8,086 bases of DNA from Lachnospiraceae bacterium (GTDB lineage Bacteria; Bacillota_A; Clostridia; Lachnospirales; Lachnospiraceae). The stretch is taken from contig JAFZJK010000001.1 in NCBI GenBank assembly GCA_017553965.1, positions 1-8,086 on the forward strand, read 5' to 3'. Position numbers and translations under genes: made by a program. Numbering within the stretch: position 1 is the stretch's first letter; each line of letters begins with the position of its first letter. The notes under the pieces are model-generated. The model had not been told where the DNA came from, did no database searches, and was given only the letters and a program-made list of their open reading frames with translations. Positions 1 to 5,564 of the stretch are shown here, piece by piece.

Positions 1-75
1 GGGTACGGTAACAATGGAAGGTACAGACTTCGGCATATAGAATTCCTTATATTCTTTCTTATAATCAAATGCCAT
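1..75 (-). CDS. GyrI-like domain protein, N-terminal 25 codons only (cut by window edge)
   Basis: An open frame begins at ATG 75..73 and runs off the left edge. It reads MAFDYKKEYKEFYMPK and ends ...PSIVTVP at the edge. This opening closely resembles, from memory, the N-terminus of the short GyrI-like small-molecule-binding proteins of Firmicutes (about 200 residues, PF06445-type, often labelled transcriptional regulators although they lack a DNA-binding domain). A purine-rich Shine-Dalgarno (GGGGTG) lies about 8 nt upstream. The start overlaps the 3' end of the DUF3795 gene by 11 nt, so it is probably the fourth gene of the WYL operon and translationally coupled. The family call rests on only 25 residues. 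The start and frame are better supported than the name. Confidence 0.66.
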   Translation of the reverse strand, partial: MAFDYKKEYKEFYMPKSVPSIVTVP

Positions 76-364
76 CTGCTTTTTCACCCCTTAAACGCTT
101 CACTCTCTCATCCACAGTCTTCATGAATTCCTCTTCTGAAAAACTGGGGTCTCTGGTACCCAGTATCAGATCACACGGGAGCTTAGAACACTCACCGCAG
201 GACTCAAACCCATTCTCGATCCTGCAGCAATGATAGATCTGACATTCCTTACCTTCGGGTGCATGAAAAACTTTACCGCTTTCTGCATTACATCCCTTAC
301 ACATATTACCATAACAGTAGCATGTACTGCAATCAGAACCGCAACAACTTATTAAATCATTCAT
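65..364 (-). CDS. Cysteine-rich DUF3795 family protein
   Basis: A 99-residue protein with 13 cysteines (7, 8, 12, 15, 17, 22, 25, 41, 46, 47, 56, 59, 64). The arrangement CCGxDCxxCxCY, then CxGC, then CxIYxCC, then CxxCxxLPC is typical of DUF3795 (PF12675) proteins, whose function is unknown. The paired cysteines suggest binding of zinc or an iron-sulfur cluster, which is inference. The C-terminal third is charged and helical-looking with no cysteine. No signal peptide or membrane segment is visible, so it is probably cytosolic. I chose ATG 364, not the upstream in-frame ATG at 391, because AAAAAGGAG lies 7-8 nt before it and the longer start would fall inside the RidA coding region. It starts 14 nt after the RidA stop and overlaps the next gene by 11 nt. 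Confidence 0.88.
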   Translation of the reverse strand: MNDLISCCGSDCSTCYCYGNMCKGCNAESGKVFHAPEGKECQIYHCCRIENGFESCGECSKLPCDLILGTRDPSFSEEEFMKTVDERVKRLRGEKADGI

Positions 365-378
365 TTTTTCTCTCCTTT

Positions 379-747
379 TTATCTTCCGCAATATGCCACG
401 GCATCAACCTGAAAATGAAGCCCGTCACTTCCGCCTACATGGGCAAAATTCGTTTCGATCGACTTTCTTGCGGGATAATTACCCTTAAATCTCTCCTTGA
501 TCACTCTCTCCATTATCGGGATGTTATATACGTCCCTGAAAAGACAATCCATCTGGACTACATTTTCCAAAGTCAGGCCAACCATAGCAAGCCTTTGCTC
601 CATATGATCAAAAGCTCCGTTAATCTGTTCTTCTATCGTTCCACCGATATTTCCGACACAGTAACTTAAGAAACAGAAATCACCTGCCTTTACAACCCCT
701 GAATGTGCCCATTGTTCACTAATATCATATCTCGTTATATCACTCAT
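379..747 (-). CDS. RidA (YjgF/YER057c/UK114) family protein
   Basis: A 122-residue single-domain protein of the usual RidA length. Family members form trimers and hydrolyse reactive enamine/imine intermediates from PLP enzymes to ketoacids and ammonia. Others have different or unknown roles. Visible landmarks are AGDFCFLSYCVG (21-32), GTIEEQINGAF (36-46), VVQMDCLFRD (63-72) and YPARKSIE (91-98). Arg94 sits where the substrate carboxylate-binding arginine (Arg105 of E. coli RidA) is expected. By hand alignment the following HFQVDAVAY places Gln113 where E. coli RidA has Glu120, so this may be a divergent Rid subclass and enamine deaminase activity is not assured. ATG 747 overlaps the WYL gene by 8 nt and is preceded by GGGAGG. 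It is second in the WYL operon. Confidence 0.9.
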   Translation of the reverse strand: MSDITRYDISEQWAHSGVVKAGDFCFLSYCVGNIGGTIEEQINGAFDHMEQRLAMVGLTLENVVQMDCLFRDVYNIPIMERVIKERFKGNYPARKSIETNFAHVGGSDGLHFQVDAVAYCGR

Positions 748-1660
748 TATCTTTCCTCCCGTATTTTTTACTCATGTTGTTCGCTATCTCCTTAAGCCGC
801 TCGCGAACCTCCTGAGGTTCAAGTACCTCAACTTTGTCCCCGAATGTCAGCATCCATGAAACCAGATTGTCCATATCGGAATAATCAGCGCTGAACAGTA
901 TCTTTCCATCCTTCGTTTCTCCGCAGCAATCCGTACCGAATTCCTCCACCAACCGCCATTTTGTGTCGGGATCAAAAAGAGCCTTCACCTTTATATCCCT
1001 CGGATACATAAGCTCTGCCGACATATCCGGCAACGGAACGCTCCTGCATTCGAATCCCTTATCCGACACCAGAACCTTATCCATTCTGTTAAGCTTGAAT
1101 AATCTGTAGTCTTTTCGTTTCAGGCACCATCCGTATACGTACCAGCTGGTCCATTTAAAAACTATATAATACGGCTCGATCGTCCGGTTACTTTCTCCTG
1201 ACGGAGCGAAATATTTGAACTCAAGCAAATGTCTGGTTTCGATCGCATCCTGTATCATCGATATTTTTGGCGCCAGTGTTGTCTTATACCAGGATGACAG
1301 ATCGATCAGTATGGATTCTTTGCCGCTGACAAGTTCCGATGAGCCGGCCTGGATCTTCTCCATCAATTGGCCGTAATAACTGCTGCCGGCCACGCTGTCC
1401 AAGCTTCGAAGTCCCGCCATGATCATCTGCATATCACGGGATGTCAGGATCGTTCTGTCCATCCTGTATCCGTTCATTATACTGATGCCCCCACCGGCTC
1501 CCTGTGAAGTCTTTATCGGGATCCCCGCTTTACACAGTGATTCAATATCACGGTTTATAGTTCTTCTGGATACCTCGAATTGTTCCGCAAGCTCCGGTGC
1601 TGTTACCATCTCTTTCTGAAGCAGTATCGATAATATTCCGATCAGCCTGTCTATCTTCAT
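740..1660 (-). CDS. WYL domain-containing transcriptional regulator (YafY/DeoR-like HTH)
   Basis: A 306-residue regulator with two recognisable parts. The N-terminal winged HTH (about 3-60) includes MVTAPELAEQFEVSRRTINRDI, split as helix 18-29 and recognition helix 31-39, then the wing GAGGGI (54-59). The WYL domain (about 136-200) carries the W-Y-V version of the signature at 173-175 and the basic RLFKLNRM stretch at 186-193. A C-terminal WCX-like extension follows (about 220-298). WYL domains are thought to bind nucleic acid or small ligands and control the HTH. Start ATG 1660 has GGGGGT about 9 nt upstream and a consensus promoter at 1684-1712. It heads an operon with RidA, DUF3795 and a GyrI-like gene, so it probably regulates these and itself. 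The inducing ligand cannot be told from sequence. Confidence 0.92.
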   Translation of the reverse strand: MKIDRLIGILSILLQKEMVTAPELAEQFEVSRRTINRDIESLCKAGIPIKTSQGAGGGISIMNGYRMDRTILTSRDMQMIMAGLRSLDSVAGSSYYGQLMEKIQAGSSELVSGKESILIDLSSWYKTTLAPKISMIQDAIETRHLLEFKYFAPSGESNRTIEPYYIVFKWTSWYVYGWCLKRKDYRLFKLNRMDKVLVSDKGFECRSVPLPDMSAELMYPRDIKVKALFDPDTKWRLVEEFGTDCCGETKDGKILFSADYSDMDNLVSWMLTFGDKVEVLEPQEVRERLKEIANNMSKKYGRKDNE

Positions 1661-1683
1661 AATCTATTACCCCCTGCTTTCTA

Positions 1684-1712
1684 ATAGTATCTTACCACGT
1701 CTAACATGTCAA
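1684..1712 (-). promoter_or_regulatory. Sigma-A promoter of the WYL-RidA-DUF3795 operon
   Basis: On the minus strand TTGACA (1712..1707) is followed after exactly 17 nt by TACTAT (1689..1684). The -35 box is perfect and the -10 box matches 5 of 6 consensus bases. The expected start of transcription is near 1677, giving a leader under 20 nt that carries the GGGGGT ribosome binding site. It begins right after the terminator of the upstream ATPase gene. Confidence 0.85.
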
Positions 1713-1726
1713 CTGTATGTCATGTT
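1703..1726. promoter_or_regulatory. Candidate operator palindrome over the -35 box of the WYL promoter
   Basis: A 24-bp imperfect palindrome begins AACATG and ends CATGTT, with inner CA/TG pairs also symmetric (16 of 24 positions match their reverse complement). It also reads as a direct repeat of ATGTCA at 1706-1711 and 1717-1722, an 11-bp period that would place two recognition sites on one helix face. It covers the -35 hexamer, the position expected for autoregulation by the WYL protein encoded just downstream. No site for this subfamily is known to me, so the assignment is inference. Confidence 0.5.
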
Positions 1727-1729
1727 TAT

Positions 1730-1770
1730 AAAAAAATTTTCCTGTACCCTTAAACAACAGGGTACAGGAA
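1730..1770 (-). terminator. Rho-independent terminator of the ABC-class ATPase gene
   Basis: A perfect 12-bp stem (1739-1750 paired with 1759-1770, core CCTGTACCCT/AGGGTACAGG) with an 8-nt loop lies 5 nt after the ATPase stop codon. On the minus strand it is followed by a T run (seven T at 1736..1730). The plus strand lacks a T run, so termination is minus-strand only. It insulates the ATPase gene from the WYL operon promoter that starts about 20 nt further on. Confidence 0.92.
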
Positions 1771-1775
1771 TGAGA

Positions 1776-3602
1776 TCACTTATACTCCACTCTCCTCATT
1801 CGGTTGATGACAGCAAGCAGATCTATCTTTCTGGGATATGCCATAAAACGGTCACAGCCCGGGAAGAAGCCGGAATATACATGATCCAGTCCATGTTCTT
1901 CTATCTCGGCGTAAAGCTTGTCAACCTCTTCTGTTATATCAATGGTTTCCCTGTCCGGCTCACGGAAAAGATCCCCGCTATTCCTGTTTTCTATAAGCCT
2001 GATCATAAAGCCTATGGCAGTTCTCTGATCATGGCATACAATGTCATGTATGGGTTTTATGTCTATCTTTTCGTCACCAATGATAATATAACCGATGTCC
2101 GGCACCGAAAGTACCTCCGGACCGAATACCTTCGGATAAGGTGTAAAGCCTTTTGTCCTTAAGATACGGTGCTGGCTCCAGTCACTAACCTTTGGTATGT
2201 CCTGCCCATGTGTAACCGATCCTGCATGAGCATTATAGATTTCCTTTGCATTCCCCGTAACGTTATAGATAACGTATTCATCCATCAGATACACGTTATC
2301 CGCTACGGACAGATATTCACCGCTGCCTCCGATTACCAGTATCGTCGATACTCCGAGCGAGTCATACAATTCGTTTACACGCTCTGTAAACGGCGTGATG
2401 GGTTCCCTTTTTATCAGTTCTTTCATCAGTGCATCCCTGATCATAAAGTTGGTAGCGCTCCTGTCCTCATCTATGAGGAGAAGTTTGCTTTCTCCGCTTA
2501 TAGCCTCCAGGATGTTTGCAGCCTGTGATGTGGAACCCGATGCGTGCTCCGTCATAAATTTCTTAGTATCGCCGCCCGGTATCCATGAAATAAACGGTGA
2601 GATATCAAGGTTTTTGATGCATCTGCCGTCCTCTGCCGATATAGACATGGCTGAAGTATCCGTAACGCACAATTCCCTGCCATCACCTAATATGTGATCG
2701 TAAATACAGGCTGAGATAGTATCGAGTACGGTTGATTTACCGGAGTATCCTCCACCTGTGATTATGGTCACTCCTTTTTTGATGCCGAGGCCTTTTATAC
2801 CGCAGGCCTCAATCTCTTCGTCATTGGGAGCTGCAAAAGGTACGGCTCCCTCCATAGCCATTCCGGTTTTGGAATCTCTCGGAAGTATACTCCCATTTGC
2901 GATGAAAGCGCAGTAATCACTTGTTTTAAGCCATTCCCTTAATGCTTTCTGTTTTTCGGCAAGCTCGCTTACCTTCTTACTTCTTTCCTTATCAAAGTAT
3001 TTGATAAACAGAGCTACCGTTGAAGGAAGATTGCTGTTTATCAGTTTTATTGCCTTTTTCTTGTCGTTCTTTTTAAGCTGGACCTGAAAACGCATACACA
3101 GGCACATCTGTTCATCTCCCACCTCGGAGTCCTCATAGTGTACTATCACACATCCTCCACGGTTTTCATAGCATTTCGGAGCACGCATCTCAAAATATGC
3201 CGAATTTCTCTCCAAAATCTCCCCGTCAGGATGAGCTGTATAGTACCACCCGGTCTCCTCACGTGTTTTATGCCTGTTATAAAGGTCTTCGTTTAATTCA
3301 TCAAGATAAGGTATCCACTGCCTGTAGCAATCATCCGCAACCGCTGTACTGTAACTTTCGATCCCAAGATATTCTGCAGGGATCTTACACAGTATAGTCG
3401 GTCTGTCATACAACTGTTTATTGCTCAGCTCTATCGTATATGATATGTTTTCTGACCAATAAGTTGTATCATTGATAAACTCCGGAAATTCGCCGGGATT
3501 TCCGGGAGTACCTGCCGGGACCATAACCCGGCCTTCATACATTTCTTTCCAATCTTTTGTTTCTTTGCCCATAGCCCACAAGTAGCTTCTGAGTCGAACC
3601 AT
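1776..3602 (-). CDS. Predicted ATPase of the ABC class (COG3044 / PF09818 type)
   Basis: A 608-residue soluble protein. It carries an unusual Walker A GGGYSGKST (283-291), a signature-like segment ASGSTSQ (354-360), Walker B LLLIDED (374-380) followed by RSATNFMIRD (381-390), then EPITPF (400-405) and ILVIGGSGEYLSVAD (421-435). This motif order matches the uncharacterised 'ABC-class ATPase' family rather than transporter ABC proteins. There are no transmembrane segments or partner permease, so it is not a transporter subunit. The region before the P-loop (about 1-275) includes FIANGSILPR (233-242), which is also characteristic of the family. Biological role is unknown. Start ATG 3602 has GGGTG about 5 nt upstream. 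It appears to be monocistronic, with its own terminator. No clear promoter is seen between it and the structured repeat upstream. Confidence 0.93.
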   Translation of the reverse strand: MVRLRSYLWAMGKETKDWKEMYEGRVMVPAGTPGNPGEFPEFINDTTYWSENISYTIELSNKQLYDRPTILCKIPAEYLGIESYSTAVADDCYRQWIPYLDELNEDLYNRHKTREETGWYYTAHPDGEILERNSAYFEMRAPKCYENRGGCVIVHYEDSEVGDEQMCLCMRFQVQLKKNDKKKAIKLINSNLPSTVALFIKYFDKERSKKVSELAEKQKALREWLKTSDYCAFIANGSILPRDSKTGMAMEGAVPFAAPNDEEIEACGIKGLGIKKGVTIITGGGYSGKSTVLDTISACIYDHILGDGRELCVTDTSAMSISAEDGRCIKNLDISPFISWIPGGDTKKFMTEHASGSTSQAANILEAISGESKLLLIDEDRSATNFMIRDALMKELIKREPITPFTERVNELYDSLGVSTILVIGGSGEYLSVADNVYLMDEYVIYNVTGNAKEIYNAHAGSVTHGQDIPKVSDWSQHRILRTKGFTPYPKVFGPEVLSVPDIGYIIIGDEKIDIKPIHDIVCHDQRTAIGFMIRLIENRNSGDLFREPDRETIDITEEVDKLYAEIEEHGLDHVYSGFFPGCDRFMAYPRKIDLLAVINRMRRVEYK

Positions 3603-3646
3603 TCTTTCACCCTTTTAACCTTTCAATGTGTGAGATGATATAGTTT

Positions 3647-3683
3647 CTATTCACAGTTGAAGTACGGTTACTATTCACAGCTG
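3647..3683 (+). repeat. Direct repeat of the terminal repeat core, 24-bp period
   Basis: CTATTCACAGTTG at 3647-3659 and CTATTCACAGCTG at 3671-3683 match at 12 of 13 positions. The second copy belongs to the left terminal repeat of the MITE-like element. The first lies just outside it, so it may be a relic of an earlier or nested insertion, or a target resembling the element end. Confidence 0.7.
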
Positions 3684-3847
3684 CACAAGGGCACTCATAA
3701 ACCTTCCGACTTCGTCGTAAGTCGCCGCTTCGCGGCTTATGTTTACTCGTGCCTCTTGTCCAGCCTCCCCAGCATAATTTGTGTTAATGCATCCCTGCAA
3801 GTAAACTTGCGGTCTGCATTTTCACAAATTTGCTGTGAATAGTAACC
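3666..3847. mobile_element. MITE-like structured repeat with 16-bp perfect terminal inverted repeats
   Basis: A 182-bp element is bounded by GGTTACTATTCACAGC (3666-3681) and its exact reverse complement (3832-3847). Inside are two long imperfect hairpins. The first (about 3680-3764) pairs GCTGCACAAG and GCAC...TAAAC with GTTTA...GTGC and CTTGTCCAGC, and is topped by CGACTT/AAGTCG (3707-3712/3719-3724) and GCCGC/GCGGC (3724-3728/3732-3736). The second (about 3771-3834) pairs AGCA, AATTTGTG and ATGCA with TGCAT, CACAAATT and TGCT, with CAAGT/ACTTG at its tip. Folded, this is a three-way junction. It encodes no transposase and no target-site duplication is evident. A non-autonomous mobile repeat is the best reading. 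A structured RNA is the alternative. It sits in the intergenic gap upstream of the ATPase gene, 9 nt past another terminator. Confidence 0.68.
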
Positions 3848-3856
3848 TTTCTGGGC

Positions 3857-3884
3857 AAAAAAATACCGTGACAAACTGCCACGG
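3857..3884 (-). terminator. Rho-independent terminator of the 21-codon gene
   Basis: On the minus strand an 8-bp stem (CCGTGGCA / TGTCACGG, 3884..3877 with 3873..3866) closes a 3-nt loop and is followed by TATTTTTTT (3865..3857). One pair is G-U on the minus-strand RNA but would be a C-A mismatch on the plus strand, which supports minus-strand use. It starts 29 nt after the small ORF stop. Confidence 0.88.
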
Positions 3885-3913
3885 AAATAAAATGGATATA
3901 TTAAATTTTGTTT

Positions 3914-3979
3914 TTAATCATCCAATTCCCGAGGTAATGTTTGAATATTAAGTTTGATCACTGTACTTAAGCCCTTCAT
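3914..3979 (-). CDS. Small protein gene, 21 residues, unknown function
   Basis: ATG 3979 opens a 21-codon frame that begins MKGLSTVIKLN and ends LPRELDD, with TAA at 3916..3914. AAAGGAGGT (3995..3987) lies 7 nt upstream, one of the best Shine-Dalgarno sequences in the window. The frame sits inside a complete transcription unit with its own consensus promoter and intrinsic terminator, which makes a chance ORF unlikely. The peptide has a short hydrophobic or amphipathic N-terminal half (LSTVIKL) and a charged, acidic end. There is no cysteine, no secretion signal and no obvious precursor-peptide cleavage site. I do not recognise the family. Alternatives are a leader peptide for an attenuator upstream of the ATPase gene, or a small regulatory RNA with an incidental ORF. 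Confidence 0.7.
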   Translation of the reverse strand: MKGLSTVIKLNIQTLPRELDD

Positions 3980-4034
3980 GTCAATTACCTCCTTTAAGAA
4001 TTGAATCTAATATTTTCGTTACGTGAACAAATAA

Positions 4035-4063
4035 AAATTAGCACTAATAATTATGTTTGTCAA
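4035..4063 (-). promoter_or_regulatory. Consensus promoter (extended -10) of the 21-codon gene
   Basis: On the minus strand TTGACA (4063..4058), a 17-nt spacer, then TAATTT (4040..4035). The spacer ends TGC, giving a TGn extended -10. The expected transcription start is near 4028, leaving a leader of about 49 nt before ATG 3979. The predicted transcript to the terminator is about 170 nt. The promoter lies about 70 nt past the GNAT stop codon. Confidence 0.85.
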
Positions 4064-4132
4064 GTAAAACCCGGTAAATATTTCATTTTTGTTAGGAAAT
4101 ATGCTGTACTTCAGTTCCTTTCCGGTTTTCTG

Positions 4133-4648
4133 TCATATCTTTTTTTGTAACCATAAAAGATCATACCATCTGTCGAATTTCTTTCCGACAGCTTTCATAT
4201 GGGCTACTTCAACATATCCCTCTTTAAGATGAAATTTTAAGCTGTCATTTGTGAGATACTCGTCTTCTGTTTCTATATAAGCTACTCCTGCAAGAAGATT
4301 TATGATCCCCATATCATGCAGCCTTTTTTCCAATTCCTTATATAATAAGGAACCTATGCCCTGTCTTCTGTATTCCCTGTCCAGATAAATCGAGGTGGTC
4401 ACTGTCCATGCATACGCTTCCCTGGTACTGTAAGCCCCTGCATAAACATAGCCTACTATCTTACCATCTTTTTCGCATACTATATAGGGGTATTTGCTTT
4501 TGATCTTCCTTATCCTGTCTCTAAATTCACTGACTGACGGAACCTCATATTCAAAAGAAACAGCCGTGTCGCTGACATAATGTGAATATATCTCCACCAG
4601 CCGCTCGGCATCTTCTTCCATCGCATCTCTTATAACCGGATCACTCAT
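4133..4648 (-). CDS. GNAT N-acetyltransferase, phosphinothricin acetyltransferase (PAT) type
   Basis: A 171-residue single GNAT domain that transfers acetyl from acetyl-CoA to an amino group. The acetyl-CoA pyrophosphate-binding loop RRQGIG is at 94-99, followed by the helix SLLYKELEKRL. The PAT-type N-terminus IRDAMEEDAERLVEIYSHYV (about 6-25) and AVSFEYEVPS (29-38) are clear, as is the C-terminal SLKFHLKEGY...KFDRWYDLLWLQK. Relatives (COG1247) acetylate methionine sulfone or sulfoximine, phosphinothricin or other amines, and the substrate here cannot be told. Start ATG 4648 was preferred to in-frame ATG 4669 because AAAAGGAG lies 6-7 nt before it. It follows the radical SAM gene by 55 nt and is probably the last gene of the operon. 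No terminator is clear before the next promoter at 4063. Confidence 0.9.
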   Translation of the reverse strand: MSDPVIRDAMEEDAERLVEIYSHYVSDTAVSFEYEVPSVSEFRDRIRKIKSKYPYIVCEKDGKIVGYVYAGAYSTREAYAWTVTTSIYLDREYRRQGIGSLLYKELEKRLHDMGIINLLAGVAYIETEDEYLTNDSLKFHLKEGYVEVAHMKAVGKKFDRWYDLLWLQKKI

Positions 4649-4703
4649 TTTGCACTCCTTTTCAAGCAAAGAACCGTTCCTCTGCCTGACCTATGATTTA
4701 ATT

Positions 4704-5561
4704 TCAGACTCCGGGGATATTTCCCGGAAATACATACTCCAGATTTTCTTTTGCAACATCAACAAGCCGGAGAACTTTGCTGACAGGCGTAGGCTCTTTA
4801 TCCGTCATATGAAATCTCGGAAAGAACCTTGTGATATGGAGAGGTATCTTTTTGTTATGTTTTACTTCCAGCCCGGAAACCCAGCTGCTTAAAGCCCGCA
4901 TTTCTTCTTCGCTGTCGTTTTCTCCGGGTATGATAAGGGTAGTAAGCTCAACATGACATTTTCTGACGGAGTTTTCTATAAAACTTTTTGTCATGTCAAA
5001 ATCCCCGCCTATAAGGTTATGATAAAAATCTTTTGAAAAAGCTTTAAGGTCGATATTCATTGCATCGATGTAGTCAAGGATCTCTTCAAGGACCGCCGTA
5101 TCCGCTGTTCCGTTTGTTACCAGCACATTTTCCATACCCGCTTCTTTGGAAAGCCTTGCGGTGTCACGGACAAATTCATATCCTACCATAGGTTCATTGT
5201 AAGTGAATGCCACTCCGATATTTCCCTTTGGTTTTAGCTCCAATGCTCTTTCCACTATTTCTTCCGGTAAGAAATACTCTGCATATTTCTCACATTCAAA
5301 GGCTTGCTTTGACCATGAAATATCGCTGTTCTGACAAAACGGACATCTGAGATTGCAGCCATATGAACCTATCGATAGTACCTTCTTGCCCGGCCTGAAC
5401 ATTTTTAACGGCTTTTTTTCTATCGGATCAAGTGCTGCGGAAGTTATCCTCCCATAATTGGCAGCCACCACCTTGCCATCTTTGCAGGTTCTAGCTCCGC
5501 AGAAACCTTTTTTACCTTCTTCTATCTTACAGTGTCTATAACATACATTACAGATTGGCAT
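4704..5561 (-). CDS. amrS: AmmeMemoRadiSam-type radical SAM enzyme (AmrS-like)
   Basis: A 285-residue radical SAM protein. The SAM/4Fe-4S motif CNLRCPFC (Cys69, 73, 76) is preceded by an N-terminal cysteine set C4, C7, C11, C21 in the MPxCxxCxxxC...GxxGxC arrangement typical of this family and of PflA-like activases. Other landmarks are FTYNEP (119-124), VTNG (148-151), NIDLKAF (169-175), PGENDSEEE (212-220) and HITRFFPRFHM (242-252). The family partners with AMMECR1 and Memo proteins in a conserved but biochemically unresolved system. Neither is in this window. The protein stops at GNIPGV and lacks the C-terminal CxxC extension many homologues have, with no frameshift remnant seen downstream. 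GAGGT precedes ATG 5561, which lies 3 nt after the kinase stop, so the two are probably translationally coupled. Confidence 0.88.
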   Translation of the reverse strand: MPICNVCYRHCKIEEGKKGFCGARTCKDGKVVAANYGRITSAALDPIEKKPLKMFRPGKKVLSIGSYGCNLRCPFCQNSDISWSKQAFECEKYAEYFLPEEIVERALELKPKGNIGVAFTYNEPMVGYEFVRDTARLSKEAGMENVLVTNGTADTAVLEEILDYIDAMNIDLKAFSKDFYHNLIGGDFDMTKSFIENSVRKCHVELTTLIIPGENDSEEEMRALSSWVSGLEVKHNKKIPLHITRFFPRFHMTDKEPTPVSKVLRLVDVAKENLEYVFPGNIPGV

Positions 5562-5564
5562 TTT

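Noticed and set aside
259..669. Plus-strand 136-codon ORF
   Set aside because: Antisense to the well-supported DUF3795 and RidA genes. No family resemblance and no ribosome binding site.
1722..2162. Plus-strand 146-codon ORF (and similar antisense ORFs at 2169-2528, 2395-2697, 6183-6539)
   Set aside because: Shadows of clear minus-strand genes. The first also runs through the terminator stem.
3603..3665. Promoter for the ATPase gene (TATATC as -10)
   Set aside because: No acceptable -35 box at 15-19 nt. Other combinations within the repeat match too few consensus bases.
3657..3842. Plus-strand 61-codon ORF inside the structured repeat
   Set aside because: It lies entirely within the MITE-like hairpins and has no ribosome binding site. 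Its codons are explained by the inverted-repeat structure.
3660..3853. Target-site duplication flanking the MITE-like element
   Set aside because: The bases immediately outside the two terminal repeats do not match, so none can be claimed.
3914..3979. Reading the 21-residue product as a RiPP precursor modified by the nearby radical SAM enzyme
   Set aside because: The radical SAM protein is of the AmmeMemoRadiSam type without a SPASM or peptide-recognition domain, the peptide has no Cys or recognisable core motif, and the two have separate promoters.
4090..4132. Possible terminator after the GNAT gene (GGAAA/TTTCC with inner CTG/CAG)
   Set aside because: The stem is broken by internal loops and no T run follows, so it is too weak to call.
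4711..4727. CCGGG/CCCGG inverted repeat near the end of the radical SAM gene as a terminator
   Set aside because: Only 5 bp, inside the coding sequence and without a T run.
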